7,192 nt of DNA, taken from contig CANHBE010000134.1 of NCBI GenBank assembly GCA_947458575.1, positions 1 through 7,192 of the forward strand, in the 5' to 3' direction. A model generated the notes under the pieces. It had not been told where the DNA came from. It did not search any database and saw nothing but the letters and a program-made list of their open reading frames with translations. This DNA comes from Flavobacteriaceae bacterium (lineage in GTDB: Bacteria > Bacteroidota > Bacteroidia > Flavobacteriales > Flavobacteriaceae). How positions within the stretch are numbered: position 1 is the first letter of the stretch; every line of letters begins with the position of its first letter. Below, one piece after another: positions 6,286 through 7,192 of the stretch. Both the position numbers and the translations under genes were made by a program.

Positions 6286-7192
6286 TTATGCGTCAAAGTC
6301 GACCACAATCTTAGCTGAAGTCGGAACTGCCTGACAGCTCAAGATAAAGTTCTTTTTTACATCTTCTTCATCTATGGCATAGTTTAATTTCATTTCGACG
6401 GAACCTTCGACCACTTTACATCTACAAGTACTGCAAACACCACCTTTACATGCGTAAGGTAAATCTGCTCCTGCCGCCAAAGCACCGTCTAAAATATTAT
6501 CAAAATCCTCTCCCATGGTGAAGTGAAACTCCTTGCCTCCGTCGATGATTGTCACTTCTGTTCCGCTAACTTTGTGTTCTAAGATTTTATCGATTCGTTT
6601 TTTATCTGCTTCTGTATTTCCTGAAGTAAATAACTCATAATGAATATGATCTTTTGCCAATCCGGCCGACACCAGTTCGTCACGAATCAAGAAAATCATA
6701 TCCTCAGGACCACAGATAAAGCAATCGCTCACTTCTGAAACATCAATTATTTTGTCTGTAAGCACTTTTAGTTTTTCGGACGTAAAGCGACCATTAAATA
6801 GTTCTACTGAGCGATGTTCCTTGGTGAGAAAATGAAAAATCTCAAACCGATCGAAGTAACGATTTTTGAGTAATTCTATTTCTTCTTTGAAGATTATCGA
6901 TTTTACGCTGCGATTCAGGTAAAATAATTTGAATGTACAATTGGGTTCTAGGGCCAAATGTGTTTTTATGATTGACAGGATTGGCGTTATGCCACTTCCT
7001 GCTGCAAATGCGATATAGTTTTTCGCCTTCTCCGGCTGAATATCACGATAGAAAACACCATTGGGTGCCATCACATCTATTGCTTGTCCTTTCTTGAGCG
7101 AGTCATTGACAAATGACGAAAAAACACCACCGCTAATTTTCTTCACAGCAACTTTCCATTGATTTTCGATAGGGCTTGAGCACAAAGAATAA
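6286..7192 (-). CDS. paaE: Phenylacetyl-CoA epoxidase reductase subunit PaaE (5' end cut by window)
   Basis: Electron-transfer subunit of the ring 1,2-epoxidase; passes electrons from NAD(P)H through FAD and a plant-type 2Fe-2S centre to the PaaA di-iron site. The frame is open to the window edge: the first full codons read Y-S-L-C-S-S-P, the end of the flavin-binding RxYS motif, so the N-terminal part of the FAD barrel is missing. The TTG at 7185 is an internal Leu codon, not a start. Numbering from that Leu: the nucleotide-binding A-G-S-G-I-T-P lies at 62-68, C-G-P at 158-160, and the ferredoxin domain at about 205-299 with cluster cysteines C246, C251, C254 and C284 (Cx4Cx2C, then a distant Cys). 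About 301 residues are visible; the E. coli protein is about 356, so some 50-55 are lost. paaA starts 45 bp downstream. Other ferredoxin reductases share this architecture, but the position next to paaABC makes PaaE the best call. Confidence 0.93.
   Translation of the reverse strand, partial: YSLCSSPIENQWKVAVKKISGGVFSSFVNDSLKKGQAIDVMAPNGVFYRDIQPEKAKNYIAFAAGSGITPILSIIKTHLALEPNCTFKLFYLNRSVKSIIFKEEIELLKNRYFDRFEIFHFLTKEHRSVELFNGRFTSEKLKVLTDKIIDVSEVSDCFICGPEDMIFLIRDELVSAGLAKDHIHYELFTSGNTEADKKRIDKILEHKVSGTEVTIIDGGKEFHFTMGEDFDNILDGALAAGADLPYACKGGVCSTCRCKVVEGSVEMKLNYAIDEEDVKKNFILSCQAVPTSAKIVVDFDA

Larger units (their letters stand above)
10..7192 (-). other. Phenylacetate degradation (paa) gene cluster, order E-A-B-C-D-G-H-I-J
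   Basis: Nine consecutive minus-strand genes encode the phenylacetyl-CoA epoxidase and lower-pathway enzymes. Same orientation, short or overlapping junctions (one base between B and C, one base between G and H, a one-base TGATG overlap between H and I) and a shared pathway support one transcript; this is inference, as no promoter was identified. The cluster runs off the right edge inside paaE. On the left only nine bases follow the paaJ stop, so further genes there are possible. The order differs from the E. coli paaZ-ABCDEFGHIJK arrangement: the reductase gene comes first, and paaF, paaZ and paaK are not within the window. Confidence 0.9.

Noticed and set aside
6286..7185. paaE as a complete gene starting at the TTG at 7185
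   Set aside because: The frame continues upstream to the window edge with Y-S, part of the RxYS flavin motif, so this TTG is an internal Leu codon and the gene is cut by the window.

Overview
The window is a single-direction block of nine genes, all on the minus strand, that together form most of an aerobic phenylacetate (phenylacetyl-CoA) degradation operon. In transcription order, from the right edge to the left, they are paaE (5' end cut by the window), paaA, paaB, paaC, paaD, paaG, paaH, paaI and paaJ. Every gene was recognised from its translated protein, and key catalytic or metal-binding residues are intact wherever I could place them. No plus-strand gene, RNA gene, mobile element or CRISPR array is visible.

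The likely host is a member of the Bacteroidetes, probably Flavobacteriaceae and perhaps Flavobacterium. This is an inference from the AT-rich sequence, A-rich leaders mostly without a Shine-Dalgarno sequence, mostly TAA stops, and AT-rich spacers of a style I associate with flavobacterial genomes. No taxonomic marker gene is present.

Layout: positions 4172-7192 encode the multicomponent epoxidase: reductase PaaE, catalytic subunit PaaA, bridging PaaB and structural PaaC. PaaD (3668-4162), an Fe-S maturation-type protein, follows. Positions 10-3637 encode the lower pathway: isomerase PaaG, 3-hydroxyacyl-CoA dehydrogenase PaaH, hotdog thioesterase PaaI and thiolase PaaJ. Junctions B/C, C/D, G/H and H/I are nearly contiguous or overlapping, which suggests translational coupling. 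Longer gaps lie between E/A (45 bp), A/B (76 bp with the chosen paaB start), D/G (30 bp) and I/J (79 bp).

How they work together: PaaABCE epoxidises the ring of phenylacetyl-CoA using NAD(P)H and O2. PaaG isomerises the epoxide to the oxepin. After ring opening (PaaZ, not in the window), PaaJ, a hydratase (PaaF, not in the window), PaaG and PaaH carry out beta-oxidation-like steps to acetyl-CoA and succinyl-CoA. PaaI hydrolyses dead-end CoA thioesters and rescues free CoA. PaaK (ligase), PaaZ, PaaF and a dedicated regulator are not visible and must lie outside the window if the pathway is complete.

I do not see an undescribed system here. The most unusual signal is that both spacers longer than 70 bp contain short tandem heptanucleotide repeats of different sequence, one of them folding into a hairpin upstream of paaJ.
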